From Diphasiastrum complanatum (taxonomy: Eukaryota > Streptophyta > Lycopodiopsida > Lycopodiales > Lycopodiaceae), in contig CM055095.1 in the NCBI GenBank assembly GCA_029204225.1, positions 13,046,530-13,110,529 of the forward strand: a DNA stretch of 64,000 nucleotides. Reading direction: 5' to 3'. Positions 10,768 through 21,454 of this stretch are shown one piece after another (the first letter of the stretch is position 1; every line of letters begins with the position of its first letter). Under the pieces are notes generated by a model, which was not told the origin of the DNA, made no database searches, and worked only from the letters and a program-made list of their open reading frames with translations. The translations under genes were made by a program, and so were the position numbers.

Positions 10768-12323
10768 ACCTCAGATCGGGATATCATCAAGTCCGTATAA
10801 AATCAGAAGATGTCTCGAAAATAGCTTTTAGGACTCGTCACGGTCATTATGAGTTTAAGGTGATGCCATTTGGGCTCACAAATGCCCCAGCTACCTTTAT
10901 GACCTTGATGAACAGTGTCCTCAGACCATACTTGGGTAAGTTTGTAGTCGTATTTTTAGATGACATCCTCGTCTACAGCAAAACGAGGAAGGAGCATCTA
11001 AAACACCTCAGAAAGGTGTTTCGACTGCTCAGAAAGCATAAGCTTTATGCTAAACAATCCAAGTGTGAATCCTTCGTTGAAGAAGTAGCATATTTGGGTC
11101 ACATTATCTCTTCAGATGGGATTAAGATGGACCCAAATAAGGTTAAAGCCATACTCAGTTGGTTGAGACCTCAAAATATTTTGGAACTTCAGATCTTTCT
11201 TGGTTTGGCGGGATATTACAGACGATTTGTCAAGGAATATGCTCAGATAGCAGTTCCTATGACAAATCTTCTTAAGGGGAAGGGAAAGGAGCTCATTTGG
11301 GAGTCCGCACAACAGGAGAGCTTTGATGCTCTCAAAACAGCCTTAGCTACAGCACCAGTTTCAAAAGTCGTCGACCCCAATCAGCCATTTGTGGTCGAAA
11401 CAGATGCTAGCGACTTTACAGTAGGTGTTGTGCTAACTCAGGGGGGACGACCAGTTGCGTTCGAGAGTAAAAAACTCGAGCCAGCTCAGACTAGGTATAG
11501 TGCCTATGAAAAGGAACTCTTTTCTATTGTCCATGCCCTTAAGACTTGGAGGCATTATTTGTATGGTGCCAACTTTGAGGTCCTGACAGACCATGAGAGT
11601 CTCAGATACCTTTGCAATCAACCTGAGCTTAGAGGTCGGAAAGCTCGTTGGGCAGAGTTGATGCAAGAGTTTGACATGTCTATCAGATATAGACGTGGAA
11701 AATTCAATACAGTAGCAGATGCCCTTAGCAGAATGCCTATGATAAACGAACTGAGTTTTACTCAGATTCGTAATGAGTTACTCGAGTCCTTGAGATGGAA
11801 ATGCCAGCATGATGCATTCTTCTCTATTATCTGGAACTCAGTCCAGAACAGACAGTTACAGACTCCAGAACCAGTTCCTGGGGCTGGTGCCAGTTCATCC
11901 AAGAATACGGCAGCTTCCGTTGAGGATGAAGATGAGTCCGAGTATACGTCGTCAGATGACGTTGAGGATTCTGAGCCTGTATTACCCAAGCAAACCCCAG
12001 TGGTTGAGGGTCAGTTGACTCAAGGATTCAAATGGAAACAGTATTCCATTCAGGATGAGTACTTGCTCTATAGAGATAGAGTATGTGTCCCCAATTCAGA
12101 GGATTATAGGCAGCAGGTCCTATATGAATGTCATGACAATCCTAGCGCGGGACACCCAGGCATACAGAAGACCTATGAGCTTCTTCGTAGGCAATTTTTC
12201 TGGCCTAGTATGAAAAAGGACGTCCACCAGTATGTAACCAGTTGCCAGAAATGTCAAGTAAAAAAAAGCAGAGCGTTTAAAGGCAGGAGGGTTGTTGCAT
12301 CCCTTAGAAATACCAGCTGGTAA
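10725..12323 (+). pseudogene. Gypsy B reverse transcriptase, RNase H, integrase N-terminus
   Basis: 532-codon block. Reverse transcriptase palm: [24 protein letters not shown] and catalytic [10 protein letters not shown] (about residues 1-170). Connection: [17 protein letters not shown]. RNase [10 protein letters not shown] with [20 protein letters not shown] and [11 protein letters not shown] Ser/Asp/Glu-rich linker follows. The integrase zinc-binding domain has [20 protein letters not shown] ending in CQKCQ. An A-run with one extra base near 12,260-12,267 shifts the frame just after CQKCQ, giving a false C-terminus. Confidence 0.92.
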
Positions 12324-13398
12324 ATGGGAGAGTATCTCCATGGATTTTATAGTAGGCCTGCCTAAAACCCAAAAGGGTAATGACGCTATATGGGTCACAG
12401 TTGACCGTCTGACCAAAATGGCTCATTTCATTCCGACCAAAACAATCGTTAGAGCTCCAGAGTTAGCGAGGTTGTTTGTAGACGGGCTATTTAAATTGTA
12501 CGGTCTACCTTCTGGCATAGTCAGTGACCGGGACAGTAAGTTTACTGGAAATTTTTGGAGGGCAGTATTCCATCATCTCCATACTAAACTTAATATGAGT
12601 ACCACCGACCATCCACAGACGGACGGTCAAACATAAAGGGTAAATCAAGTGCTGGAGGATATGCTTCGTGCATACGTCAGCAAGAAGCAGACTAATTGGG
12701 AGGAGTATCTCTCGATATTAGAGTTTGCTTACAACAGTACCAAACATTCAGCTACGGGATACAGCCCATTTATGCTGATGTACGGTTTTCAGCCACGCTC
12801 ACCCACAGCTGTAGGGTTTAAACAAGAAAAAGTTGAAGCAGCCAGAAACTTTTTAGAAGACCTAAACCAGATGATAGAACATGCTAAGCGTAGCATTAGA
12901 CAATCCCAGGATCGAGCCAGGCATTATGCAGATCCACACAGGCGGGATGTGCAGTTCTCCAGTGGTGAGAAAGTCTACTTGAGAGTCCCAGTTGACTCTA
13001 AAACCCTCAAATCAGGAGTGTGTGCTAAGTTGTCTCCAAGGTATTGTGGTCCCTTTACCATCAGTAGGAGACTAGGCGAGGTCACCTATGAACTAGAACT
13101 CCCACACAGCAGTAAGGTTTTTCCAGTCTTTCATGTAAGTCAGTTACGAAAAGCCTTAACCAGATCAGACAATCTGGTAGGGGACAGTGTTCTAGTTCTC
13201 CCATTGGATCCTCAACAACCTCCACATGAACCAGAGGAGATTCTTGATAGTAGAGAGACGCAGACTCGTCATACTCTATACCGAGAATATCTGGTTAAGT
13301 GGAATGATCAGCCTGTTGAGAATGCCACTTGGGAAAGAGGCAGTGTCCTTCGCAAGATTTTTCCAGACTTTGTCTTAGAGGACCAAGACGGTTCTTAA
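12292..13398 (+). pseudogene. Gypsy B integrase core, C-terminus and chromodomain
   Basis: Integrase catalytic core with SMDFIVGLPKTQKGNDAIWV, a conserved D in IVSDRDSKF, and HPQTDGQT. TAA at 12,634-12,636 interrupts it right after DGQT; element A has a sense codon there. The frame resumes to 13,398 with LEDMLRAYVSKKQTNWEEYL, a C-terminal fold (FPVFHVSQLRKAL) and a chromodomain (EYLVKWNDQP, NATWERGSVL) that in related elements steers insertion toward marked chromatin. The stop overlaps the purine tract. Confidence 0.92.
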
Positions 13399-13409
13399 GG
13401 GGGAGGGAG
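13397..13409 (+). other. Polypurine tract of Gypsy B
   Basis: AAGGGGGAGGGAG directly before the 3' LTR, overlapping the pol stop codon. Confidence 0.88.
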
Positions 13410-13767
13410 TGTTACGAGCCCGTAACCAGTGCCGAACCCTAGAGAACACAGATAGGTCAGATACCACAGTCAGGGTCGTGTCCAGTGTACATGACCAACA
13501 GGGCAAGACAGTGTGAGTAGTGTGCTCCAGCACGGTCCATAGCCATGGCGTGCCTAACACAGCCTAGGGACCCTGTCAGCAGGATAGGGCTCCCAGTTGG
13601 GTCCCGACGTGCAGTCGGCCACGTCAGTGCCACGTGGCCGACACTTGGCAGTAGCATGCTACCAGTCCTCACACTGGGCTAGGAGGGGCTTACTCTATAT
13701 CAGGGAGTAGGCAAGGTTGGGTGGATCAGTTAGTGTTTGCCCTACTGTGGTGTTAGGATCTATTACA
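13410..13767 (+). repeat. 3' LTR of Gypsy B
   Basis: 358 bp. It differs from the left LTR at 4 positions by eye. It is followed by GAAAC, the right copy of the target duplication (13,768-13,772). Confidence 0.95.
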
Positions 13768-14854
13768 GAAACATACAGTCTGAACAAGATGAACATATTT
13801 TTATCTTTCTTATCTTTTTTAGTGAAAGGCCCCTTGGGACACTGTCTGACTGTGTGTCCCTTGCCCATACACACAAAGCACAAACGTTCTTGTTTGGTTT
13901 TCTCAAAATCATCTGGTTTTAAGGGCTGTATGAGGGAAGGGCGTTTCTGAGGAGCTTCACTTTTAAATTTGTCTTCTTTCTTTCTTTTTAAAAATTTCTT
14001 TTTGAATTGAAAGTCTTTCTGAGAAGGCTGCTCAGAAAGCGGTTGTTGTCTCGCCTTCTTCCTACCCACTGAATCATTATAGATTTGAGCATATCTGAGA
14101 GCTTGCTCAAGGGTAGTAGGCGAGTTTCTCTGGACCTCTACTTTATATTCATCTTTGAGGCCACGGACAAATCCCCTGATTTTCTGATAGTCATCCATAT
14201 TTTTAATCTTTAAAATTGCTTCTCGATACTGCGAAATATATTGGATGAGGGATTTATCCATTAATGTTCTTTCCCAGGCTTCCCAGACTCTATCACGTTC
14301 ATTCTCTGGTAGAAATTCTCTCAGGAAAGCTTCTTCAAAAGCTTTCCATGATCGGGGAGTTTGCCCAGTCTCCTGGAGATTTAACCACCACTTATAGGCC
14401 ATAGGCCCTAAGGAAAGAGTGGGGTCTGTTTAAGAGCATGAATGTTCTTCCATTTGCTGAGGAAGGGTTGTAGAATATCAGGAGGTTTTAAGTCTTTAAA
14501 AACATTGGGCTGAGATCGTAAAGTCTCACCCGAAACTGATGGAAGTGGAGAAGGGGATAACTGAGAAGTGGAGGGAAGGCTTCCTTTCGCGGAACTCAAA
14601 ATCAAGTTTTTGAGTTCAGCGAACGAGTCGTCCACACTGGACTTGAAATTGGCTAATGCCAACTTCAGTTCATCCACTTCTGTTACCAATTGGAGAAATT
14701 GCCCCTTGGTAACCAGTTCGTCGAGTTCTTCGGCGAACTGTTCCTGTTCTTCTACTTCCATGGGTTTCTTCCCTTTTCTGTAAGCCAAGGCTTCTGTTTC
14801 AAGTTCGTCGAAGCCTCTCTCCTGGGGTTGATCAGGTCCCTGAGGAGTGGTCAT
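13768..14854 (-). pseudogene. Gypsy A gag, broken
   Basis: Minus-strand gag matching element B. It starts at 14,854 with MTTPQGPDQPQ. There is a deletion near 14,480 and the frame breaks near 14,408. It resumes at 14,402 with MAYKWWLNLQETGQ and runs through to the zinc knuckle CFVCMGKGHTVRQC and a Lys-rich tail. The original reading then continues at 7,462 on the other side of element B. The C-terminal residues of the apparent 13,695 ORF come from element B's LTR and are not native. Confidence 0.9.
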
Positions 14855-15485
14855 CTTCGGAACTGAAAGAGAGCTACCTTAACCTCTGAAGGAAAAAAAA
14901 AGTCTAAAAGACTAATTTACAACTGTACAAGGAAAAGGAAAGATGACTTAGCTGTTTCTGAGGACTGTACTTCCAAAGAAAGAATGAAGAGGAACCCTTT
15001 CAGCTCTTTTCCCCAAGATTTCAGACCTGCTGTCCCGGAAAATGCTAGTTTGAAGCTTCAAAACGGTGCCAAATTTCCCGGTTCTTTGAGGATAGTAGCT
15101 CGCTGGTCTGATTGCAACCCAACTGGCTCGTTTACTTCTGATTTGAGACCCAAAAAGTATTTCAATTTCTGATTTTGGTGTCTCCCTACCCTTGCTGGCT
15201 GGACAGCCACCTGTCTGGCCCAATTTTCTAAAATTTAAGGCCCAAAACTTGCTTGAAACTCTGATCTGACTTCAAGTAGTAGGTCGATGGTCTGTGGCAA
15301 TCTAGTTTGATGTTCAAACTACTGAAAAATCCTCAAAAATAGTGATGAAAAACTAATTTTATATCTCCCTGTCCAACGCTGGCCCTGCTCTAGAAATTTT
15401 AACTAATTTCTCTCTGACCAGCAAGTAAATCCACCAAGATTGCTGAAAACTGAGTTCCCTAGGATGGAGATGGCTCAGATACCGG
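14855..15485 (-). other. Gypsy A leader and altered primer site
   Basis: A non-coding leader between gag and the 5' LTR of element A. The primer site next to the LTR (15,472-15,485) reads CGGTATCTGAGCC on the minus strand, two changes from the standard site. The leader is shorter than and visibly different from that of element B, although the LTRs and genes are nearly identical. This suggests leader turnover or recombination. Confidence 0.7.
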
Positions 15486-15843
15486 TGTAATAGATCCTAA
15501 CACCACAGTAGGGCAAACACTAACTGATCCACCCAACCTTGCCTACTCCCTGATATAGAGTAAGCCCCTCCTAGCCCAGTGTGAGGACTGGTAGCATGCT
15601 ACTGCCAAGTGTCGGCCACGTGGCACTGACGTGACCGACTGCACGTCGGGACCCAACTGGGGGCCCTATCCTGCTAACAGGGTCCCTAGGCTGTGTTAGG
15701 CCCGCCATGGCTATGGACCGTGCTGGGGCACACTACTCACACTGTTTTGCCCTGTTGGTCATGTACACTGGACACGACCCTGACTGTGGTATCTGACCTA
15801 TCTGTGTTCTCTAGGGTTCGGCACTGGTTACGAGCTCGTAACA
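15486..15843 (-). repeat. 5' LTR of Gypsy A
   Basis: 358 bp in reverse orientation, ending at TGTTACGAGC on the minus strand (GCTCGTAACA on +). 7 differences from the 3,490-3,847 copy by eye. Confidence 0.95.
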
Positions 15844-16380
15844 CCACCCTAGTCCCCCCCCCGCTGCTCCTCCCCCCCACCCCCCCCCGCAGCCCCTCGC
15901 TGACCTCCCAGATCTCCCCCTCGCTGATCTCTCATGCTCTCCTATCGTTGCCACCTCCTCACCCACCCCCCTTGCTGACCCCTCCACCCACCCACCCTCC
16001 TCACCCCCTCCCGCTGCCACTCCAGACCCCCCTCTCGCTGCCCCCTCACCTCACCCCCTCGCTGATCCCTCAACCCCCCGGCTGATCCCTCACCTCCTCT
16101 CACGATCATTCCAGCCCCTTCCTCGCTGCCACCTCATCTCACCCCCTCGATGACCCATCTCCCTCCCCTGCTACAACTCCCGCCCCCCTCGCTGATGGCT
16201 CACCAGCACCCCCATCGATGCCACCTCACCTCACCCCCTCGATGACCCCTCTCCCTCCCTTGCTACAACTCCCACCCCCCTCGTTGATGCCCCCCCCCCC
16301 CCCCCCCCCCCCTCGATGCTGTCCACTGATATGGCAGTGCTACCTGCCAGGCAGGCAGCACGGCATGCTGACGTCACCAC
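15844..16380 (+). repeat. LINE-2 leader, second part: C-rich degenerate repeats
   Basis: A very C-rich segment built of variants of CCCCCTCGCTGACCCCTCACC. Two clear tandem units of about 93 bp start at 16,127 and 16,220 (each begins GCCACCTCA and contains TGCTACAACTCCC). A run of 23 C follows at 16,290-16,312. It precedes ORF1 of LINE-2. By position it may be a repeat-unit promoter as in some animal L1s; this is inference. Confidence 0.65.
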
Positions 16381-17268
16381 ACCCGCTTCCACCATTTTCT
16401 GTCCATTCTGCTCCTATCCCTGATTCGGCTCCTCTTCCGTCTTCTGACCCTATTCTTCCCACGCCGACCATTGCTCACTCTTCCTCCTTCCCGACACCAC
16501 AGTCTACAGCCAACATTCCGTATACGCCTTCCAAATCCCGACACCACAGTCTACAGCCAACATTCCGTATACGCCTTCCAAATCAACTGAATTTTTTTCC
16601 TCTTGGCAGATTGATCAATTCAAGGAAGATTTCCAGTTTTTGTGGCATGAAATTTCACAGCTGAAAGGAACGGTTACTTCTTTGATCAATGAGAAGAAGA
16701 TATTGCAGTCCAAGGTTGCCTCACTCGAACAATCCATCAGGATCAAGCAGGCCGCAGCTTCGGAATCCACCACCGACATGATACCGGAGCTAGAAACAAA
16801 GATTGAGAAGCAACAAGAAGAGGCCCTTTCTTGGGTATCAGTTTTGAAGCGCTCCCATCTCCTTGGTTATCTCAGCCACCATCTCGGAAGAGAAATCTCG
16901 AGACCAAAAAGCCCACAACATTAGAGTTGGCGGGATGCTGGATACACAGGATGCATTGACTGAAGCCAAACACTTTCTCGACACCACTCTCGGGCACAGG
17001 ATAGAGGGGTTGGACACCGCATGGAGGACTACTAGAGATGCAGCCACACATTATTCGTTTCACCTCCCTCGAGAGTCGTCGAGATGCTTTGCGGTGCAGA
17101 GCTAAGCTACGTGGTACCACTCTCTATATGGATGACGACCTCACATATATCCAGGTAGAGGAGAGGCGTAAGGGCTTTCAGGCAGCCTGTGAGTCTGGCA
17201 GACGAGTCATTTACCGAGATGGACGAGTGCGCTTTCTTGACAGCGCCCCTAGCAGCTCCCAGTGCTAG
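16380..17268 (+). pseudogene. LINE-2 ORF1 (L1-like nucleic-acid-binding protein), frameshifted
   Basis: Blocks in order: a Pro/Ser-rich N-terminus (16,380-16,590); a coiled-coil-like stretch (WHEISQLKGTVTSLINEKK, SKVASLEQSI; 16,640-16,850); an RRM-like core (KAHNIRVGGM, EAKHFLDTTLG, IIRFTSLESRRDALRC; about 16,900-17,100); and a C-terminal domain (YMDDDLTYIQVEERRK, RRVIYRDGRVRFLDS; to 17,268). This is the layout of L1 ORF1 (Transposase_22 family), which coats element RNA. A 47-bp tandem duplication (16,490-16,583) and a shift near 16,860 break the frame. The C-terminal domain recurs at 63,780-63,960 on the minus strand. Confidence 0.8.
16490..16583 (+). repeat. Perfect 47-bp tandem duplication in LINE-2 ORF1
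   Basis: Two identical 47-bp units (16,490-16,536 and 16,537-16,583), each starting CCCGACACCACAGTCTACAG and ending CCTTCCAAAT. 47 is not a multiple of three, so it shifts the ORF1 frame. Confidence 0.95.
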
Positions 17269-17327
17269 GGATTTGGGGTCCCCGGGTTTGGGAGTGCCCC
17301 AGGGCCCCATCCACACCATCTCCGAAT

Positions 17328-20208
17328 TGGAGTATGGAACTGTGATGGTATACACTCATCTTCCATAGCTGGTGACTTGATCGATTTCATCACTGATTTA
17401 TTGCTCTTTATGGAGACTCATGAGAGTCAGGAGAGAGGATTACCTTTTTTTTCAGGATACAGATGGGATTCCGTATACAAACCTAAGACTAGATCAGCTA
17501 GCGGTCGTGGATCCGGAGGTGTTGCATGCTTATACAGAGAGTCTCTTCATCCGAGCATGCACGATATATATGGATTCGTATTGTTGGACAGGATATTGGT
17601 TTGGACAGGGACCTCTTTGTGGCGGCATGTTATTTTCCTCCAGAGTCTTCGTCCTTTGCTGAGGGCACAGGTCGCCTGATATTATCAGATTCGCAGAGCG
17701 GGGGCATATTCTCCTCACTGGGGATTTTAATGCCCGAACCTCATCACGACAGTCAGAGTTTTATGACATCACCGACCAGCTCCGCGTTCATGCCCTTGAC
17801 AGCGACGATATGGGAGTTACCAGGGTTTCAGAGGACAGCTTGGGACCTACTACCCCTTAACGGTGAGCATTTATTGCAGTTCGCAATGGCCTAACTTGCT
17901 GGCCAAACTCCGGCAGTTATACTTGTCACGCTCATAGTGTTGGACATAGTGTTGTGGATTATCTCATGAGATCACCATCTTCCATACCTCTCATCTCTAA
18001 TTTTCATGTATCTCCCACCACTCTCTCTGATGATTCCTTTCTCTCCTTCGCTATCGGCCGCCTCCCACCTCTCCAGCCATCCTCACACCCCTTGCTTACA
18101 CGGGCACCCAGGTATACATTCAGTTCTCTCTATACACCAGTCTACCAGGAGTTCCTAACCTCCTTACTCCATTCCTTCCCACACGATAGTACGGTCGAGA
18201 CTCAAGCTGCCTTTCTTAGCACTTCTCTTCATACCGCTGCTTCCCTAGCTTTTCCATCTAAGCCCCATAAAGGCAGACGCACACGTTCCTCATCGATACG
18301 ACCTCCACCCCCCCCCCCGTGGTATGATGCTGAATGTTGCTCTCTTCATCAGCTTGTCACCCATGCCCGTATTCATGATCCTCATCTCCTCCGCTCCGCC
18401 AGACGCTCTTACCATCGCATACTCCGCCGAAAAAAGCGTGCCTATGATGACTCCGAAGGAACGTGTCTTGTTGACCTTCTCTTCAGTTCCTCTTCGCGCC
18501 TTTTGGCGTGAGTTTATCCCTCGTGCTCCACCACCTCTCTTGGATGACCTCCGCATATGGACCGAATACGCTACCAACCTATATACCATACCCACTGACG
18601 CACATCTCTCTATCTCCTCACGCCCCTCTAAGTTCACCTTCTTCACCTCTGACATGGTACGTGCGGCAATCAAGAGAATGAAGTCCCATAAAGCAAGAGA
18701 TATCGAAGACCTTGAATCTGAATTCCTAACCCATGCTTCCGACCTCCTTGCTCCCACACTAGCCACTCTCCTCAATTCCGCCGTTGTCTCTGGTTTCCCC
18801 TCATCCTGTGCACCAGCTTCATCACCCTATTCATAAAAATGGTGATCCCATGCTTCTTTGTAATTACTGCACCATCATGATCGGACATGTTCTCACGAAG
18901 CTCTATGGTACCATACTCCAGTCTGCAGTGAGTTCAGAGGCGGAAGCTAGGAGATTACATGCATTGGTGCAGGCAGGTTTCCGATCTCATTATTCTACCA
19001 TTGACCATATTTTACACTTCGAGCTTTGATTGAGGAACCTAAGGGACAGGAAAGAGAGGGTTTACTGCTGTTTTGTGGACTTCAGGACAGCCTTCGATTT
19101 TGTACCACGCTCCCTGCTCATTTAGAGACTTCGTGACCTTGGTTTCTCCACAGATATTGTTCTAGCAGTGATGGCTCTTTATGAGAAGGTCTTGGGATGT
19201 TTCCGACATGGCAATGGCCTATCTGATCACATTTGGAGCACCATTGGGGTGAAACAGGGATGTTCTCTTTCACCGGTTCTCTTTGGATTGTATATTGATG
19301 AGTTAGAGCGAGTCATCTCACTGTGTGGTGGGGGAGGCTGTAGACTTGGCACCATTTTGATTGCTATTCTCCTTTATGCGGATGATGTAGTACTAGTATC
19401 TCCGACCAGAGAGGATTTGCAGAGGCAGCTGGATTGTTCACAGGGATTTTGTACCAGATGGGGATTGGGGGTGAACACTGCGAAGACCAAGGTTATGGTC
19501 TTCAACACTTCTCGAGCCTTCATGCAACGCCAGGAGCTCATCCTAGATGGACAGGTCTTAGAGGTAGTTTCCTCTTATACTTATTTGGGGATACTCGTTT
19601 TTGGTCCTACCTTCAGCATGCGACAGGCTGCCACCACCCGACTTGGGAAGGGGCATTCCTCTCTTGTTCAGCTTGAGCGGTTCTGCTTCAGGAAGCTCAT
19701 CCGAGATGCTCGCAGTAAGTGTAGACTTTTTGATACTATTGTCACCCCCACAGCCTTGTATGCAGCAGAGACATGGTGTACCCGCCTCCCTTCATCACAT
19801 TGGGCCAGCATTTCACGATTGCAGACCACCATGTTAGCTCGTATGATTTGGGCGAAGCCCTCGGTTCCACACGAGATCCTTCTTGCAGAGTTTGCTGTTC
19901 CTCCCATTCAGGTAGATGCCGTGTTCCAGCTTATCGCATACATTCAGAGAATCCAGGTTCTGCCCGATGAGGATATGAGATATACACAGACAACACTTGT
20001 TTCCTCGCACTTTCTTCATGACCAGGGCTATCGACTATCGTGGTTCTCCCAGGCATCCCACTTCCTCCTTGAGTCATTTGGTATCTCCATTACAGAGCTC
20101 CCCTCAGGTACTCATCAGTATATCAGGCATATCTCGACCGTACTTGGGGGCGACAACTTGGGGTTAAACCCGACTATTACGGGACTCATTTTATTGAGCT
20201 TGACATAG
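17328..20208 (+). pseudogene. LINE-2 ORF2 (endonuclease, reverse transcriptase), broken
   Basis: Begins near 17,328 with LRIGVWNCDGIHSSS and METHES, an apurinic-type endonuclease start, then GYRWDSVYKPK and, shifted, LLTGDFNARTSSRQSEF (about 17,710-17,770). The linker follows (17,954-18,511). Reverse transcriptase: AIKRMKSHKARDIEDLESE (18,665), CCFVDFRTAFDFVPRS (about 19,070-19,110), GVKQGCSLSPVLFGLYIDEL (19,250) and catalytic YADDVVLVS (19,375). The thumb region runs to 20,208. It retains the palm segment missing from LINE-1. Stops and shifts occur near 17,680, 18,510, 18,800, 19,028 and 19,122. Confidence 0.88.
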
Positions 20209-20241
20209 CAGGGTTCTCGGTCTTACCACACTATTTGGACC

Positions 20242-20311
20242 AACTGTGCATGGAGTTTGCCATGTGTCGGCGTTAGGATGTGTCAAGGTTAAGTGGTGCT
20301 TGAGGGGGTAG
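20242..20311. other. Junction segment between LINE-2 and short LTR-like piece
   Basis: Unassigned 70 bp ending in GCTTGAGGGGGTAG, which looks like a polypurine tract before the LTR-like sequence. Confidence 0.3.
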
Positions 20312-20489
20312 TGTGAGCCTTGCTAGGCAATCCCTGTCTTATTCCTATCTAGCTATGATTGGTAGGAATTTGCAGCAAAGCTCTCATGTTTGCTTGTTGA
20401 TCTATGTACATTTTCTTGAGATTAATAAAGTGATGAATTTGCTGGTATTCTGTGTATTTTCTTAGGGTTTTGCGAGCTTGTGTGCAACA
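20312..20489 (+). repeat. Short LTR-like sequence (178 bp)
   Basis: Begins TGTGAGCC after a purine tract (TTGAGGGGGTAG), contains AATAAAG near 20,425, and ends GTGTGCAACA. TG...CA ends, an upstream purine tract and an internal polyadenylation-like signal suggest a short Copia or TRIM-type 3' LTR. No second copy, primer site or coding region was seen, so this is tentative. Confidence 0.35.
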
Positions 20490-21449
20490 ATTGGCCATGC
20501 ATCATGTATGCGAAATGGTCGGTCTGTCCCCCACCATACCGTTGCATTTGATCAGTTGTCCTTTTCTAATTGCAATGTACAAGCTAAATTATAAACTTTT
20601 GTGATGGACCTTAACTGGATGGATGCCCTTTATCATAGTGATCTGCTTCAAAAGGTATGAAACATGGAGGAAATGAACCAAATTTAATTGCACTAATCTA
20701 GATAACCAAATCAAAAACTATTTTGTGTACTTACTACAACCTTTACATCCTACAAAAGTTCCTGTGCATTTGTGAGGCTCTAATGAAGGCAGTGTTCTTG
20801 TTATCATGAGAAGGAGCAAAACCGGTCAGATTGAATGAGCAGTGCTAAGCTTAAACAAATTTTTTTGTGGTATCGAACTAAAGAAATGAAAATAAAATCA
20901 TAGTAAGATTGTTTTGTGTGTATGTTCCGTTCCATACATATCGAATGATATGCTCAGATCACAAATGATGGGAATGAGTTTCTATGAAATAGTCAAAAGG
21001 AAACATTTAAATAAAACAAAAGCCGTATTGAAAATCCCTACATTTGGTTCTTTGTGTCCCTATGGTGCAGATGCCTCCTGTATATATTCAAATTTAAGTT
21101 TGAATCCATGTGGGAGGTGCTATTCAAGCAAATGAAGGACCTACTGGAGGCATTTTCAGGTATGAGAATAATAGATATAAGGGAGCTCCTGGTGAACCTT
21201 GGTGGCTCCTTACCAGGAGGGATAAGCCTTTAATGTCCTGGCAAATTCTCGATGTTTTCTTTGTATGATATTGATGCTATTTCTAGATACTCAATTATTC
21301 TGTTTTTGCACTTTTCCCTGGAGCTTGAATCTGACAATTGATGCATATCTTTTCCACTTTTTCCCATTTCCTGTAGAGGAGGCAACTAAGAAGTTATTTA
21401 AAGTTTTTCCAAGATTGCTGTCTTCAATCTTTCCCATTAGTTAGTTAGA
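20490..21449. other. AT-rich non-coding stretch, nothing recognised
   Basis: About 960 bp without a recognisable gene or repeat. I looked for upstream exons of biotin carboxylase and found none. If the interpretation of the gene below is right, this is intron sequence. Confidence 0.5.
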
Positions 21450-21454
21450 GCATG

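Larger units (their letters stand above)
7468..13767 (+). mobile_element. Gypsy element B, full length, inserted in Gypsy A
   Basis: A complete 6.3-kb Ty3/Gypsy element of the same family as A but in the opposite orientation. It has 358-bp LTRs (4 differences by eye, about 1.1%), a primer site (7,827-7,839), a leader, gag, pol with a chromodomain, and a purine tract (13,397-13,409). It is flanked by perfect GAAAC duplications. It lies within the gag-to-protease linker of element A. The coding region has at least five lesions (two small insertions, one deletion, two stops), so it is not autonomous now, although its two LTRs are very similar. Confidence 0.96.
3490..15843 (-). mobile_element. 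Gypsy element A (chromodomain type), host of element B
   Basis: A Ty3/Gypsy element on the minus strand, with 358-bp LTRs at 15,486-15,843 (5') and 3,490-3,847 (3'). Comparing the LTRs by eye shows 7 differences (about 2%). The flanks are CTACC (3,485-3,489) and CCACC (15,844-15,848), a 5-bp target duplication with one mismatch. Order on the minus strand: LTR, altered primer site, leader, gag, [element B], protease, reverse transcriptase, RNase H, integrase, chromodomain, purine tract, LTR. It sits in the LINE-2 leader. Its genes are broken by stops and frameshifts. Confidence 0.93.
3289..20241 (+). mobile_element. LINE-2: near full-length non-LTR retrotransposon, split by Gypsy A
   Basis: The second LINE copy begins just after the LINE-1 CT tail with a C-rich leader (3,289-3,489, resuming 15,844 to about 16,380 after the Gypsy insertion). 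It continues through ORF1 (about 16,380-17,268) and ORF2 (about 17,328-20,208). Similarity to LINE-1 stops after CTATTTGGAC near 20,241, so its 3' UTR and tail are lost. The domain order ORF1 (coiled coil, RRM-like, C-terminal domain), endonuclease, reverse transcriptase is that of L1-like LINEs. Several frameshifts and stops are visible. Confidence 0.85.

Noticed and set aside
11112-12018. ORFs antisense or out of frame to Gypsy B pol (and matching ones in Gypsy A)
   Set aside because: Shadows of the conserved pol frame, present in both copies only because the sequence is shared.
20490-21450. Possible upstream exons of biotin carboxylase
   Set aside because: None of the expected N-terminal or ATP-grasp motifs appears in any + frame; splice-like AG/GT sites alone are not enough.
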